Of a DNA stretch of 10,701 nt, positions 1 to 6,534 are shown in pieces; within the stretch, counting starts at the first letter, position 1; each line of letters opens with the position of its first letter. The position numbers and the translations under genes were made by a program. The stretch is from Planctomycetaceae bacterium UBA4732 (lineage in GTDB: Bacteria; Planctomycetota; Planctomycetia; Gemmatales; Gemmataceae), in the NCBI GenBank assembly GCA_002404095.1, contig DHJA01000163.1, positions 1 through 10,701 of the forward strand, written 5' to 3'. The notes beneath the pieces were generated by a model. That model had not been told where the DNA came from, ran no database searches, and was given only the letters and a program-made list of their open reading frames with translations.

Positions 1-265
1 CCGTTACCTCACCAACAAGCTAATACTACATGAGCCCCTCCCGAGGCGAAACTCGTTTCCCGGCAGAGAGATGCCTCCCCGCCGAATCGCCAGGTATTAC
101 CTACTCGTTAGAATAGCTATCCCCGTCCCCGGGGTAGGTTGCCCATGCCTTACTGCCCCTTTCGCCATTTCCCCCACCCAGTTACCCAGATGGGATTCAT
201 TCGACTTGCATGCCTAATCCACGCCGCCAACGTTCGTTCTGAGCCAGGATCAAACCCTTCAAAAT
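1..265 (-). rRNA. rrs: 16S ribosomal RNA, 5' part (cut by window edge)
   Basis: Read on the minus strand, 239-258 matches the universal bacterial 27F site (GTTTGATCCTGGCTCAG core). It continues into GAACGAACGTTGGCGGCGTG and GGATTAGGCATGCAAGTCGA, the usual start of 16S domain I in planctomycetes. Aligning the primer site with E. coli puts E. coli base 1 near position 265, and the window edge falls near E. coli base 260 (GTTGGTGAGGTAACGG). Only about the first sixth of the gene is present. The mature 5' end is estimated from the E. coli numbering and could be off by a few bases. Whether 23S and 5S follow cannot be seen; in several planctomycetes the 16S gene is separated from 23S-5S. Confidence 0.97.
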
Positions 266-275
266 GGTTATGCTT

Positions 276-295
276 GGAGGGAAGCGAATCCCTCC
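276..295 (-). other. Hairpin just upstream of mature 16S 5' end
   Basis: A perfect 7-bp stem (GGAGGGA / TCCCTCC) with a 6-base loop lies about 10 bases upstream of the estimated 16S 5' end. Local hairpins here commonly take part in precursor folding or processing. A full RNase III stem would need the sequence 3' of 16S, which is outside the window. Confidence 0.5.
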
Positions 296-387
296 CTTTC
301 AGACCCTTCCCTCCCGACGCAAGGCCGGTTGAGACAGGTGAAAAAACACGACCGAAAAAGTTTGAACCCGATCGCCTTATTGGGCCG

Positions 388-398
388 ACTCAAAGAAC
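388..398 (-). promoter_or_regulatory. Second boxA-like element in rRNA leader
   Basis: The minus strand reads GTTCTTTGAGT, resembling the boxA core (TGYTCTTTRA) used for Nus-factor antitermination of rRNA transcripts. It matches less well than the element at 488-499 and is listed because rRNA leaders often carry more than one. Confidence 0.35.
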
Positions 399-487
399 TC
401 GCGACGACGGCCGAAGCCGCCGCCGGCAAGGAATGCGTCGGCCGTTTAAGGCTCCCGCACCCTCGCATTGGCTAGGTGCTCGCCGAG

Positions 488-499
488 TTGTCAAAGACC
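488..499 (-). promoter_or_regulatory. boxA antitermination element of rRNA leader
   Basis: The minus strand reads GGTCTTTGACAA, close to the E. coli rrn boxA (TGCTCTTTAACAA). It lies about 75 bases after the predicted transcription start and about 220 bases before 16S. NusB-S10 binding to such an element lets RNA polymerase pass through untranslated rRNA; binding here is inferred from the motif and its position. Confidence 0.6.
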
Positions 500-578
500 G
501 AAGGAATCGAACTCCGCACCGAATAGCTTACGCCGTCGGTTTGGATTTCGAGTGCGTTTGGTGAACGCGACAATGAAT

Positions 579-607
579 ATAGTAGGGGAGGCAGTGGTAA
601 GCGTCAA
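579..607 (-). promoter_or_regulatory. rRNA operon promoter, sigma70 type
   Basis: On the minus strand a -35 TTGACG (607-602) and a -10 TACTAT (584-579) are separated by exactly 17 bases, placing the start of transcription near 572. It points into the 16S leader and is the best sigma70-like match I found in the window. An overlapping TATATT at 581-576 would give a less favourable 20-base spacing. Confidence 0.7.
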
Positions 608-617
608 CGGGGGCGTC

Positions 618-634
618 GGAAAAAAGTGAAAAAT
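618..634 (-). promoter_or_regulatory. UP-element-like A/T tracts upstream of rRNA promoter
   Basis: Two homopolymer tracts, a six-base run at 620-625 and a five-base run at 629-633, lie at about -48 to -53 and -57 to -61 relative to the predicted start. This is the region contacted by the alpha-subunit C-terminal domain in strong rRNA promoters. They stand out against G+C-rich surroundings. Confidence 0.5.
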
Positions 635-646
635 GACATCCTTGCC

Positions 647-751
647 AGTGATGGTGGGGCGCCCGCTCCGCGGGCGCCATGATGGTTCAGAAACGTAATC
701 ACGTCTCCTAAATGAGAATGGCGCCCGCGGAGCGGGCGCCCCACCATCACT
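647..751. repeat. REPIN-like inverted repeat, two 34-bp perfect arms
   Basis: Arms 647-680 and 718-751 are perfect reverse complements over 34 bases, separated by a 37-base non-palindromic spacer. Each arm also contains a hairpin of its own, a perfect 9-bp stem GGCGCCCGC / GCGGGCGCC around a 3-base loop (TCC or GGA). The element can therefore fold as one long hairpin or as two small ones. That is the layout of REP doublets (REPINs), which are mobilised in trans by RAYT transposases in other bacteria; no transposase lies here. The right arm overlaps the last codon and stop of the hydrolase gene, and the left arm ends about 40 bases before the rRNA -35 box. Confidence 0.85.
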
Positions 752-1775
752 CGGGACTTCCCTCCTTTGTCACCCAATCGGCGACGCGCGATTCGGCCCA
801 GCGCACACCACCCTCGCCGTCCCAACCGACGAAGCCGATGTGGCCTCCATAGGGCAAGATTTCTACCGCAACATTTGACGGCGGCTTTAGGTCCTCGAAC
901 GGGGCCACCGCGATGAACGGGTCGTCGCGCGCCGTCAGGATCAACGTGGGTATGTTGATGCGGCTAATAAGCGGTAATGCGGAGGCGCGATGGTAATAAT
1001 CGAGGGCGTCGGCGAAGCCGCCGCGCGGCGCCGTGTACAGGTCGTCGAACAGCCGTATCGTCATGCGCCGCGGAAAACGCAGTGGCGGCAAGTCGGGAAA
1101 ATAACGCTGGCGCAGCCGCGCATCCGCCACCAATACGCTGACGAAATAATGGTCGTACATCCGGTTGCGAGGCAGGGACATCATGGCGGCGCAACGGCGA
1201 AGGTCGATCGGCGGATTCATGGCCGCCACGCGCTCGACGTAGGGGATCGGATGCTCAATGGCCTCACCGGCCGTCTTCAGGGCCAGGGCGCCGCCGAGTG
1301 AAAGGCCCATCAACACGATGGGCGATGCGGGACTCCAGCGATGGACTTCTTCCAGAGCGGCCCGCACGTCGTCGGATCGGCCGGCGTGGTAATACCCGCG
1401 GCAAAGAGGCAACGCCTTGCCGGTGCCCCGCTGGTCGAGCCGTACCGTGCGAATACCCTGCGTAAGCAGACGCGCGGCGACGCGCTTTACGCCGGGCGAA
1501 TCGTGGGAGCCAGTCAATCCGTGAATGAGTACCGCCACGCGCTTCCCTGGCCGCCAGTCGGCCGGCACGTTGTCGTACAGCACCAGGCTGTCGCCGTCGG
1601 GCAGGCGAAGGATTTGCTCGCGGGTCGGCAGCGCTATGGCCGGGCCGGGCAGAAAGTGGCCGAGTAGAGTCTGGATGTGCGGATGACTGAGCAGCGGCAA
1701 CGGGCGGAACTGCGACCGCGACCCGTTGCCGGCACTACCGGCCAAGACGGTTGATTCCACAGAGTTGGGCGTCAT
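747..1775 (-). CDS. YheT-family alpha/beta-fold hydrolase
   Basis: This 342-residue protein has the hallmarks of the YheT/COG0429 predicted hydrolases, whose members are usually about 320-350 residues. It shows the N-terminal HPHIQT motif (about residues 31-36), the oxyanion-loop HGLTG (85-89), the nucleophile elbow GLSLGG (Ser159), an acid in ARDDPF (probably Asp285) and the catalytic His in GGHIGF (His312). The triad is intact, but the substrate is unknown; esters or acyl lipids are the usual guess. I chose ATG at 1775 over the upstream GTG at 1787 because GTGAGG lies 6 bases before that ATG. No signal peptide is evident, so it is probably cytoplasmic. The stop codon lies inside the REPIN-like repeat, and the gene is followed on the same strand by the rRNA promoter. 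Confidence 0.9.
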   Translation of the reverse strand: MTPNSVESTVLAGSAGNGSRSQFRPLPLLSHPHIQTLLGHFLPGPAIALPTREQILRLPDGDSLVLYDNVPADWRPGKRVAVLIHGLTGSHDSPGVKRVAARLLTQGIRTVRLDQRGTGKALPLCRGYYHAGRSDDVRAALEEVHRWSPASPIVLMGLSLGGALALKTAGEAIEHPIPYVERVAAMNPPIDLRRCAAMMSLPRNRMYDHYFVSVLVADARLRQRYFPDLPPLRFPRRMTIRLFDDLYTAPRGGFADALDYYHRASALPLISRINIPTLILTARDDPFIAVAPFEDLKPPSNVAVEILPYGGHIGFVGWDGEGGVRWAESRVADWVTKEGSPE

Positions 1776-1880
1776 GGCGGGCCTCACGAATATCTTTGTG
1801 CGAAACCGACGAAACGCTTATACAACAAACAGCGGCATCCTGTTTTCATTCTCCTACTCTTATTTTACGCTACAAAGCTC

Positions 1881-2942
1881 ATGCTAACCAACCCAAATCC
1901 CGCACGCAAAGGCTGGCGAATGCCGGCGGAATGGGAGCCGCATCAGGCGACCTGGATCGCCTGGCCGCACCAGCGCGACGACTGGCCGGGCAAGTTCGCC
2001 CCTATTCCGTGGATCTTTGTGGAGATAGTCCGGCACTTGCACCTCTCCGAGCGCGTCGGCGTACTTGTCCACGACGATCAAACCAAACGGCAGGCGAAGC
2101 GCACGTTGACGCGCGCCGGCGTCGATCTGGGACGCATCGATTTTGTTAGCTGTCCCACCGATCGCGGCTGGATGCGCGACTCCGCGGGCATCTTCGTCAC
2201 GAACGCTGGCGGCGATCTCGCACTCATGGATTGGGGATTTAACGCCTGGGCCAAGTACGACAATTGGACTATAGACGACAAAACGCCCGAGGCGCTCGCC
2301 GCGCGGCTGAAATTGCCATCGTGGCAACCGGAGTACGCCGGCCGGCGCGTGGTATTGGAAGGCGGCGCTATCGACGTGAACGGTCAGGGATTGTTGCTGA
2401 CGACGGAGGAATGTCTGCTAAGCGAAGTGCAGCAGCGCAACCCCGGCATGACGCGGGCGGACTATGAACAGGTCTTCGCGGAACATCTCGGTGTCCGCAA
2501 GGTGCTGTGGCTGGGCCGCGGCATCGCCGGCGACGACACCCACGGCCACGTCGATGACCTGGCCCGCTTCGTCGGCCCGCGCACCGTCGTAACAGGGGTC
2601 GAGCAAAACCGGGACGATCCGAACTACGAACCGCTCCAGGAAAACCTTGGGCGCTTACGAGGGATGACGGATCAGGACGACATGCCGCTGGAAATCGTAC
2701 CGCTGCCGATGCCGTCGCCGTTGACGTTCCGCGGCCAACGCCTGCCGGCGAGTTATGCGAATTTTTACATCGCCAATGGGTGCGTACTTGTGCCGACGTT
2801 TAACGACGCCAAGGATCGCGTGGCGCTGAATACGCTGGCGAAGGTGTTTCCCGATCGCGCGGTGGTGGGAATTCACGCGGTCGATTTGGTGTGGGGGCTG
2901 GGAACGTTGCATTGTTTGACGCAACAACAGCCGCGCGTTTGA
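1881..2942 (+). CDS. aguA: Agmatine deiminase family protein (PAD_porph type)
   Basis: This 353-residue protein belongs to the agmatine/peptidylarginine deiminase family, which hydrolyses agmatine to N-carbamoylputrescine and ammonia in putrescine synthesis. Family motifs appear in order: RMPAEWEPHQATWIAWP (13-29), WMRDSAGIFV (97-106, with Asp100), LEGGAIDVNGQG (159-170, with Glu160), DDTHGHVDDLARF (218-230, with His223 and Asp225) and the C-terminal LHCLTQQQP, whose Cys345 is the expected nucleophile. All catalytic residues are present and the length is near normal. No clear Shine-Dalgarno precedes ATG 1881. An ATG at 1920 has AAAGG before it but would remove residues usually present before MPAEWEP, so the longer form is preferred. 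No other polyamine gene is adjacent. A secreted peptidylarginine deiminase is less likely because there is no signal peptide. Confidence 0.92.
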   Translation: MLTNPNPARKGWRMPAEWEPHQATWIAWPHQRDDWPGKFAPIPWIFVEIVRHLHLSERVGVLVHDDQTKRQAKRTLTRAGVDLGRIDFVSCPTDRGWMRDSAGIFVTNAGGDLALMDWGFNAWAKYDNWTIDDKTPEALAARLKLPSWQPEYAGRRVVLEGGAIDVNGQGLLLTTEECLLSEVQQRNPGMTRADYEQVFAEHLGVRKVLWLGRGIAGDDTHGHVDDLARFVGPRTVVTGVEQNRDDPNYEPLQENLGRLRGMTDQDDMPLEIVPLPMPSPLTFRGQRLPASYANFYIANGCVLVPTFNDAKDRVALNTLAKVFPDRAVVGIHAVDLVWGLGTLHCLTQQQPRV

Positions 2943-2943
2943 T

Positions 2944-2962
2944 ACACGTTAGCGTTTCGTGT
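2944..2962. terminator. Small hairpin between convergent genes
   Basis: ACACG (2944-2948) and CGTGT (2958-2962) form a 5-bp stem with a 9-base loop in the 19-base gap between two convergent genes. It might end transcription from both sides, but the stem is short and has no T-run, so termination is only a suggestion from position. The right half enters the stop codon of the Uma2-family gene. Confidence 0.3.
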
Positions 2963-3669
2963 TAGGAAGCAGGCGGATTCAACCGTGAAACAAACGCGGC
3001 GTGTTCAGCCGTCGCTAAGCCTAGCTGAAGTACACTTAACACCTGGGCCATGTCGCCGCGAATGAGAGCGTCGGCGTCGAGCCATAGACCGGGAAAAACC
3101 TCGCTGCAAAGCCTGCCATCTTGATCTGGAGCCAGCTGCACAAACTGGCTGTCGCGCCGTACAAACCAGTCGATCTCATGGTCCGGTACGCGGCAAATGA
3201 TGTACTCTTGAACGTCGTAGCGCAAGTACATTTGCAGCTTAAGTCCGGTGTCGAGCGGGATGCTGCTCGCGGCCACTTCGGCAACCAATTCAGGCCCGTT
3301 TTCCAGGTAGTCATCCACGCTTATCCGGACGCGACCACCGTGACCGGGCAGGATGAAGAGGGCCGCATCGGGCTGCGGTTCGCTGCTGTCGCCCAGCCGC
3401 ACAGTGCCCTCGGCGGCGCCCCCTAGTCCCGGAGTAAAGGCCCGATAATTTCCGAGCCAGGTGATTACATCCCAATGAGGGCCGGAGTGCTGTTCATAGC
3501 GAACAGGAGAGGGCATAGAGACAACTCCTTCGATCAACTCGGCCTTAATGTGGGGCGGCATAGCATGGTAGCGGCGCTCAAATTCCGCGCGCGTCATCCG
3601 CTCTCCGTGAACTAGAGATGGAATCGTGCCGTTGGTCGTCTCCGCGATATCGGTTTGCGTCTGTTGCAT
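2962..3669 (-). CDS. Uma2-family (DUF820) restriction-endonuclease-like protein
   Basis: This 235-residue protein matches the Uma2/DUF820 family, a PD-(D/E)XK nuclease fold that is very abundant in cyanobacteria and planctomycetes and mostly of unknown function. It has ELIEGVVSMPSP (44-55), EPQPDAAL (97-104, Asp101), PELVAEVAASS (126-136, Glu131) and the following D-x3-K with MYLRYDVQEY (Asp140, Lys144, then 147-156). Asp101, Glu131 and Lys144 are the probable metal-binding and catalytic residues. ATG 3669 is supported by GGAGGAG 9 bases upstream. It lies 57 bases downstream of the PlsY-fusion gene on the same strand and may be cotranscribed, although a repeat lies in the gap. No methyltransferase or toxin-antitoxin partner is nearby, so a restriction role is not supported. 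Confidence 0.85.
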   Translation of the reverse strand: MQQTQTDIAETTNGTIPSLVHGERMTRAEFERRYHAMPPHIKAELIEGVVSMPSPVRYEQHSGPHWDVITWLGNYRAFTPGLGGAAEGTVRLGDSSEPQPDAALFILPGHGGRVRISVDDYLENGPELVAEVAASSIPLDTGLKLQMYLRYDVQEYIICRVPDHEIDWFVRRDSQFVQLAPDQDGRLCSEVFPGLWLDADALIRGDMAQVLSVLQLGLATAEHAAFVSRLNPPAS

Positions 3670-3700
3670 GGCTCTATTCTCCTCCGCGTCATTCTACCAC

Positions 3701-3732
3701 GGAGCGCGCTCCCCTTCGGGTCGCGGCTAAAC
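3701..3732 (-). repeat. GTTTAGCCGCGACCCGAA repeat, copy A
   Basis: On the minus strand this reads GTTTAGCCGCGACCCGAA followed by GGGGAGCGCGCTCC. The core can fold as an imperfect hairpin (CGCG/CGCG and CCC/GGG stems around GAAG). The same sequence recurs at 6535-6564 and at the window end. Here it begins with the final Val codon and TAG stop of the PlsY fusion (3732-3727). Confidence 0.85.
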
Positions 3733-5010
3733 GATTTTCTTTTCGTGATCTAGCATACGCGGTGCGTCCGTTGGTAGCTGCGCCGCCAGCGCCATCGCCA
3801 CAGTGACGAGGGCCAGCACCGCGAAGTTGTCGAGTAGGCTGTAACCATGCCAGCGCACAAAAGCGGCCCGCGCATCCTCCGCCGGTTGCACATCCGAAGT
3901 CGCGCCTTGCAACACGGCGTCCGTCAACTGGTCTCGCGGCACGCGCAGATCGGCGACAACGCGCTCCAGCCCCCATCCCAGACCGACGCCCGCCAGCGCC
4001 AGTAACAACAGCACGGCCCGCACCCCAGGCACTCTTCCTTTTCGTGAAAACCACCATCCCAGAGCCGTTATTGCGCTAACCACGGCGCAGCCGGCTTGGA
4101 TGCCGTAGTACCAAACAAAGATCGGCCCGACGGCGGCGCCGGCGGCGCGCGAACCCTGTTCCTTGCGAAGCGGGTCGGGAAACCTGGCGCTCGGCGGTTC
4201 CTTGGCGTACTCCTCCGGCAGCGGGAACCAGAGAGGCCGCGCCTCTTTGTCTTTCAGGCTTTCCGTCTCGAATGTCTGGAACAAACTTAAGGCGGCGACG
4301 GTGAAAAAACAGGCCGTGCCGAACCATAGGCCTAGCGCAAGGACGTGGACGATCTTGGAAAAGAGCAACATGGTGGCAGAGTCCTTGAGGCGGTGTTCGG
4401 TTCCCAGGGCGAGGCGGCGAATGTTGCCGACGTGGCGGAGACAGACTAAAGCGGTCCCGAATAGGCAGAAAGCGGTGACGACGGCATGGTCCCACGACAA
4501 CGGCTCGTGGATCAGGGTCATGCGCAGACCGGATAACAAGACGACCGCGGCGAGCGAGGCCAGGGCTACATAGCGCGTGGCGGCGAGAACGACGACCCAG
4601 GCGCCCAGGACGATCACCGCCGTGATGGGTAATAGCACGGCCACGACGCCGACGCCGGTGGCCACGCCCTTGCCGCCTCGGAAACGGAGGTAGATCGGGA
4701 ACAGATGGCCGAGAAAAGCCGCCGCCCCAGCCCCGACGGGCAGCGTATCAGGCGGTAGGTCCGTTCCCGCGAACCGCGCCAACCAGGACGCGGCCAACAC
4801 TGGCAGCGCCCCCTTGGCGAAGTCGAGTACGAACACCAAGGCGCCGACGCGGGAACCGAGGACGCGGCCGACGTTGGTGGCGCCGATATTGCCGCTGCCG
4901 TGGCGCATAATATCCACGCCGCGCGAGCGCGCGATCAGCCAGCCGAAAGGGACGGCGCCAATGAGATAGCCAGCCAGCAGAGTGAGACCCAGGAGCAAGT
5001 AGGCTGTCAT
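3727..5010 (-). CDS. plsY: PlsY glycerol-3-phosphate acyltransferase fused to a DUF4149-like membrane domain
   Basis: Residues 1-209 are a full-length PlsY, the membrane enzyme that moves an acyl group from acyl-phosphate to glycerol-3-phosphate, giving lysophosphatidic acid as the first step of phospholipid synthesis. All three PlsY motifs are present: SGNIGATN (39-46), GHLFPIYLRFRGGKGVATG (101-119) and HVGNIRRLALGTE (193-205). Normal PlsY is about 200 residues and ends there. This protein runs on to 427 with roughly four more membrane segments (about 214-246, 296-320, 329-348, 391-411), starting with KIVHVLALGLWFG and ending with a FVRWHGYSLLDN segment, both typical of DUF4149. A charged, proline-rich loop lies at 247-290. 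No Shine-Dalgarno precedes ATG 5010. The frame is continuous and shows no sign of a frameshift. The stop lies inside repeat copy A. PlsY identity is very sure; the name of the second domain is less so. Confidence 0.93.
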   Translation of the reverse strand: MTAYLLLGLTLLAGYLIGAVPFGWLIARSRGVDIMRHGSGNIGATNVGRVLGSRVGALVFVLDFAKGALPVLAASWLARFAGTDLPPDTLPVGAGAAAFLGHLFPIYLRFRGGKGVATGVGVVAVLLPITAVIVLGAWVVVLAATRYVALASLAAVVLLSGLRMTLIHEPLSWDHAVVTAFCLFGTALVCLRHVGNIRRLALGTEHRLKDSATMLLFSKIVHVLALGLWFGTACFFTVAALSLFQTFETESLKDKEARPLWFPLPEEYAKEPPSARFPDPLRKEQGSRAAGAAVGPIFVWYYGIQAGCAVVSAITALGWWFSRKGRVPGVRAVLLLLALAGVGLGWGLERVVADLRVPRDQLTDAVLQGATSDVQPAEDARAAFVRWHGYSLLDNFAVLALVTVAMALAAQLPTDAPRMLDHEKKIV

Positions 5011-5051
5011 GCAAGGACCGGGGTGAGGGGAGCGGCGCTTAAAGCGTCTCC

Positions 5052-5125
5052 ATAAGTCCTATGAGTCCCATTTGTCCTATAGGACTTATAGGACTTATAG
5101 GACTTATAGGACTCATAGGATTGAT
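5052..5125. repeat. 9-bp tandem array (AGGACTTAT) with inverted units
   Basis: The right half has AGGACTTAT at 5081, 5090 and 5099, then the variants AGGACTCAT (5108) and AGGATTGAT (5117). The left half (5052-5078) holds three 9-bp units in the opposite orientation: ATAAGTCCT, ATGAGTCCC and ATTTGTCCT. The centre TCCTATAGGA (5075-5084) is palindromic, so the halves can pair as an imperfect hairpin of about 27 bp. The array fills most of the 102-base gap between two minus-strand genes and encodes the last three residues and stop of the upstream glycosyltransferase. Confidence 0.9.
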
Positions 5126-5131
5126 GGGCAA
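5103..5131 (-). promoter_or_regulatory. Candidate promoter for plsY inside the 9-bp array
   Basis: On the minus strand TTGCCC (5131-5126) is followed after 17 bases by TATAAG (5108-5103), which matches 5 of 6 bases of the -10 consensus. Further TATAAG copies recur every 9 bases at 5099-5094 and 5090-5085. Any transcript would run into plsY (start 5010). The evidence is motif and spacing only, and the T/A-rich repeat unit produces such matches easily. Confidence 0.3.
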
Positions 5132-6438
5132 ACGGTCTCCCTGGGACGGCGAAGCACCATCACTAAGGCCGTCGCCAGCACCAGATAGGCCCAGACGTAG
5201 GCGCCGTAGACCTGCGCTTGCTTGCCGAAAAGGCCGGCCACGTCGCCGCCCTTCGCGGAGTCGTCGGTGAACAAACCGGAGCTAGTCGAGAGCATGAGCA
5301 GCGATGCGGCCGTCAAGCAGCCGATCAATCTCCATCGCGCCGCTCGGCTCGTCGGCTGCGTCGCCAGGTAGTAGCACAGCACCCCGAACGGCAGCACCAG
5401 CGTCACGCAATGGTGTTTCCACGTCCGTTCGCTGAACAGCAGCATCCCAAGCAAGATAAAACTGAATTCGGCGCTCAGACGCCAACCGCGTCGCGGTTCA
5501 GTTGGGGTGCGCAGACGCCAAACCACCACCAGAGCGAACACCGCCATGCAACCTTTCACCAGCCAACGCGCCTGGGCCGGCGTGAGTTCCATTACGTTGT
5601 CGTACTCGGTCGGCGTATACACGCCGTTGACGTAGGTGGAAAACGACGGGCTATGGGTGGCGAGGCGAGTGACGAGGCCGGGCAGCGACTGGTTGTTATG
5701 TTCGCTAGTAATTTTCCCCTCGACGATGAACGGGTAGACCATTTCTTTGTACCAGCTGCCGACCTGCCTCTGATTATCTTCCCATCCCAGGAATACCGCC
5801 GGCACAAAGCCCGGCCACAAGAAGAGCAACAGGCCGGCGGCGATCCCGGCCAGCACTCGCCACTGACGCTTCCACAGGAAATAGGGGATGAACAAGGCCG
5901 GCGTGACCTTGCAGGCGACGGCCAAGCCAAGGAGCAAGCCGGAAAGCAGATCACGCCGAGTGCGAAAAGCCGTTAAGGCGGCGATAACCAAAAAGAGAAT
6001 AAACAAGTTGACGTTACCGTGCTGAAGGTCGCCGATGATCGGCCCGATGCTGAGAAGGACCGTTAGCGCGCGCGCCCACAACGGAAATGGCCGTTCGGCC
6101 GTTTCCACGAGTTGAAAAACCCAGCGCAAGGCCAGCAGCGTCAGGCCGACTTTGAGGTAGAACCACGTCAGGGCGCCCCACATCGGCGGCATTTTGGCCA
6201 ACGGGTAGAGCAGGATCGCCATGATAGGCGGGTTGGGATAATTAAACTGGGCCGAGATGTCCTCGCCGCTTTCGACGCCAAGGACCACCATTTGCCGCCA
6301 GCGGTCGAACGCCGAGCGGTTGTGTAACGCCTTGAGGCTGTACGAAACGCTCACGGCCATGAAAAGGAGGAGGAGGCCGAGGATGAACCAGATGCGGCCG
6401 GAAGGGGAAACGGCGGGCCGGAGCGGAGCGGTGTTCAT
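5113..6438 (-). CDS. GT87-family (DUF2029) integral membrane glycosyltransferase
   Basis: This 441-residue protein has about 9-11 hydrophobic segments and the pattern of GT-C fold GT87 enzymes, which use polyprenyl-phosphate sugars (mannose in the characterised mycobacterial examples) on the outer face of the cytoplasmic membrane. Recognisable parts are an early loop Asp (FDRW, Asp45, possible catalytic base), NYPNPPIMAILLYPLAKMP (66-84), GDLQHGNVNLFIL (136-148), the GLLLGLAVACKVTPALFIPYFL stretch (167-188) and a large soluble loop at about 218-290. ATG 6438 is supported by AAGGAAG 7 bases upstream. The sugar and acceptor cannot be told. It lies upstream of plsY on the same strand with a 102-base gap filled by the 9-bp array, which supplies its C-terminal Ser-Ile-Leu and stop. 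Another GT-C or ArnT-like enzyme is possible but less likely. Confidence 0.85.
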   Translation of the reverse strand: MNTAPLRPAVSPSGRIWFILGLLLLFMAVSVSYSLKALHNRSAFDRWRQMVVLGVESGEDISAQFNYPNPPIMAILLYPLAKMPPMWGALTWFYLKVGLTLLALRWVFQLVETAERPFPLWARALTVLLSIGPIIGDLQHGNVNLFILFLVIAALTAFRTRRDLLSGLLLGLAVACKVTPALFIPYFLWKRQWRVLAGIAAGLLLFLWPGFVPAVFLGWEDNQRQVGSWYKEMVYPFIVEGKITSEHNNQSLPGLVTRLATHSPSFSTYVNGVYTPTEYDNVMELTPAQARWLVKGCMAVFALVVVWRLRTPTEPRRGWRLSAEFSFILLGMLLFSERTWKHHCVTLVLPFGVLCYYLATQPTSRAARWRLIGCLTAASLLMLSTSSGLFTDDSAKGGDVAGLFGKQAQVYGAYVWAYLVLATALVMVLRRPRETVCPSIL

Positions 6439-6483
6439 GACGGCGCTTCCTTGCGAGCGATGGAACTCCCGAATCGGCCGGCC

Positions 6484-6512
6484 AGTCTAACGGCGGCGCC
6501 CAACTGCAACAA
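6484..6512 (-). promoter_or_regulatory. Weak candidate promoter for the GT87 gene
   Basis: On the minus strand TTGTTG (6512-6507) and TAGACT (6489-6484) are 17 bases apart and point at the gene starting at 6438. The matches are only 3/6 and 4/6, so this rests mainly on spacing and position. Confidence 0.2.
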
Positions 6513-6534
6513 GGGGAGTCGAATCGGGCGCCAA

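Larger units (their letters stand above)
266..572 (-). other. 16S rRNA leader (transcribed spacer upstream of the mature 5' end)
   Basis: About 300 bases without a credible protein gene lie between the predicted transcription start (near 572) and the mature 16S end. On the minus strand the stretch holds two boxA-like motifs, several T-tracts (around 331-360) and a 7-bp hairpin just before the 16S gene (276-295). Open frames across it overlap the rRNA or have no family resemblance. Its role as precursor leader is inferred from position and these signals. Confidence 0.75.

Noticed and set aside
505..530. tRNA-like T-loop (GTTCGATTCC) on the minus strand in the rRNA leader
   Set aside because: The T-stem does not pair properly and no acceptor, D or anticodon arm can be found around it.
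139..564. Open frame of 141 codons on the plus strand
   Set aside because: It runs antisense across the 16S 5' end and its leader; the rRNA identity is unambiguous and the peptide resembles nothing.
604..825. Minus-strand frame of 73 codons over the REPIN-like repeat
   Set aside because: It overlaps the hydrolase 3' end in another frame and is kept open by the G+C-rich repeat.
5052..5125. Possible CRISPR array
   Set aside because: The units are 9 bp and directly adjacent with no unique spacers, and no cas gene is present.
5061..5270. Plus-strand open frame starting MSPICP with Gly-Leu-Ile repeats
   Set aside because: The frame is open only because the 9-bp array has a period divisible by three; the remainder is antisense to the glycosyltransferase gene and is compositionally odd (Arg/Pro-rich).
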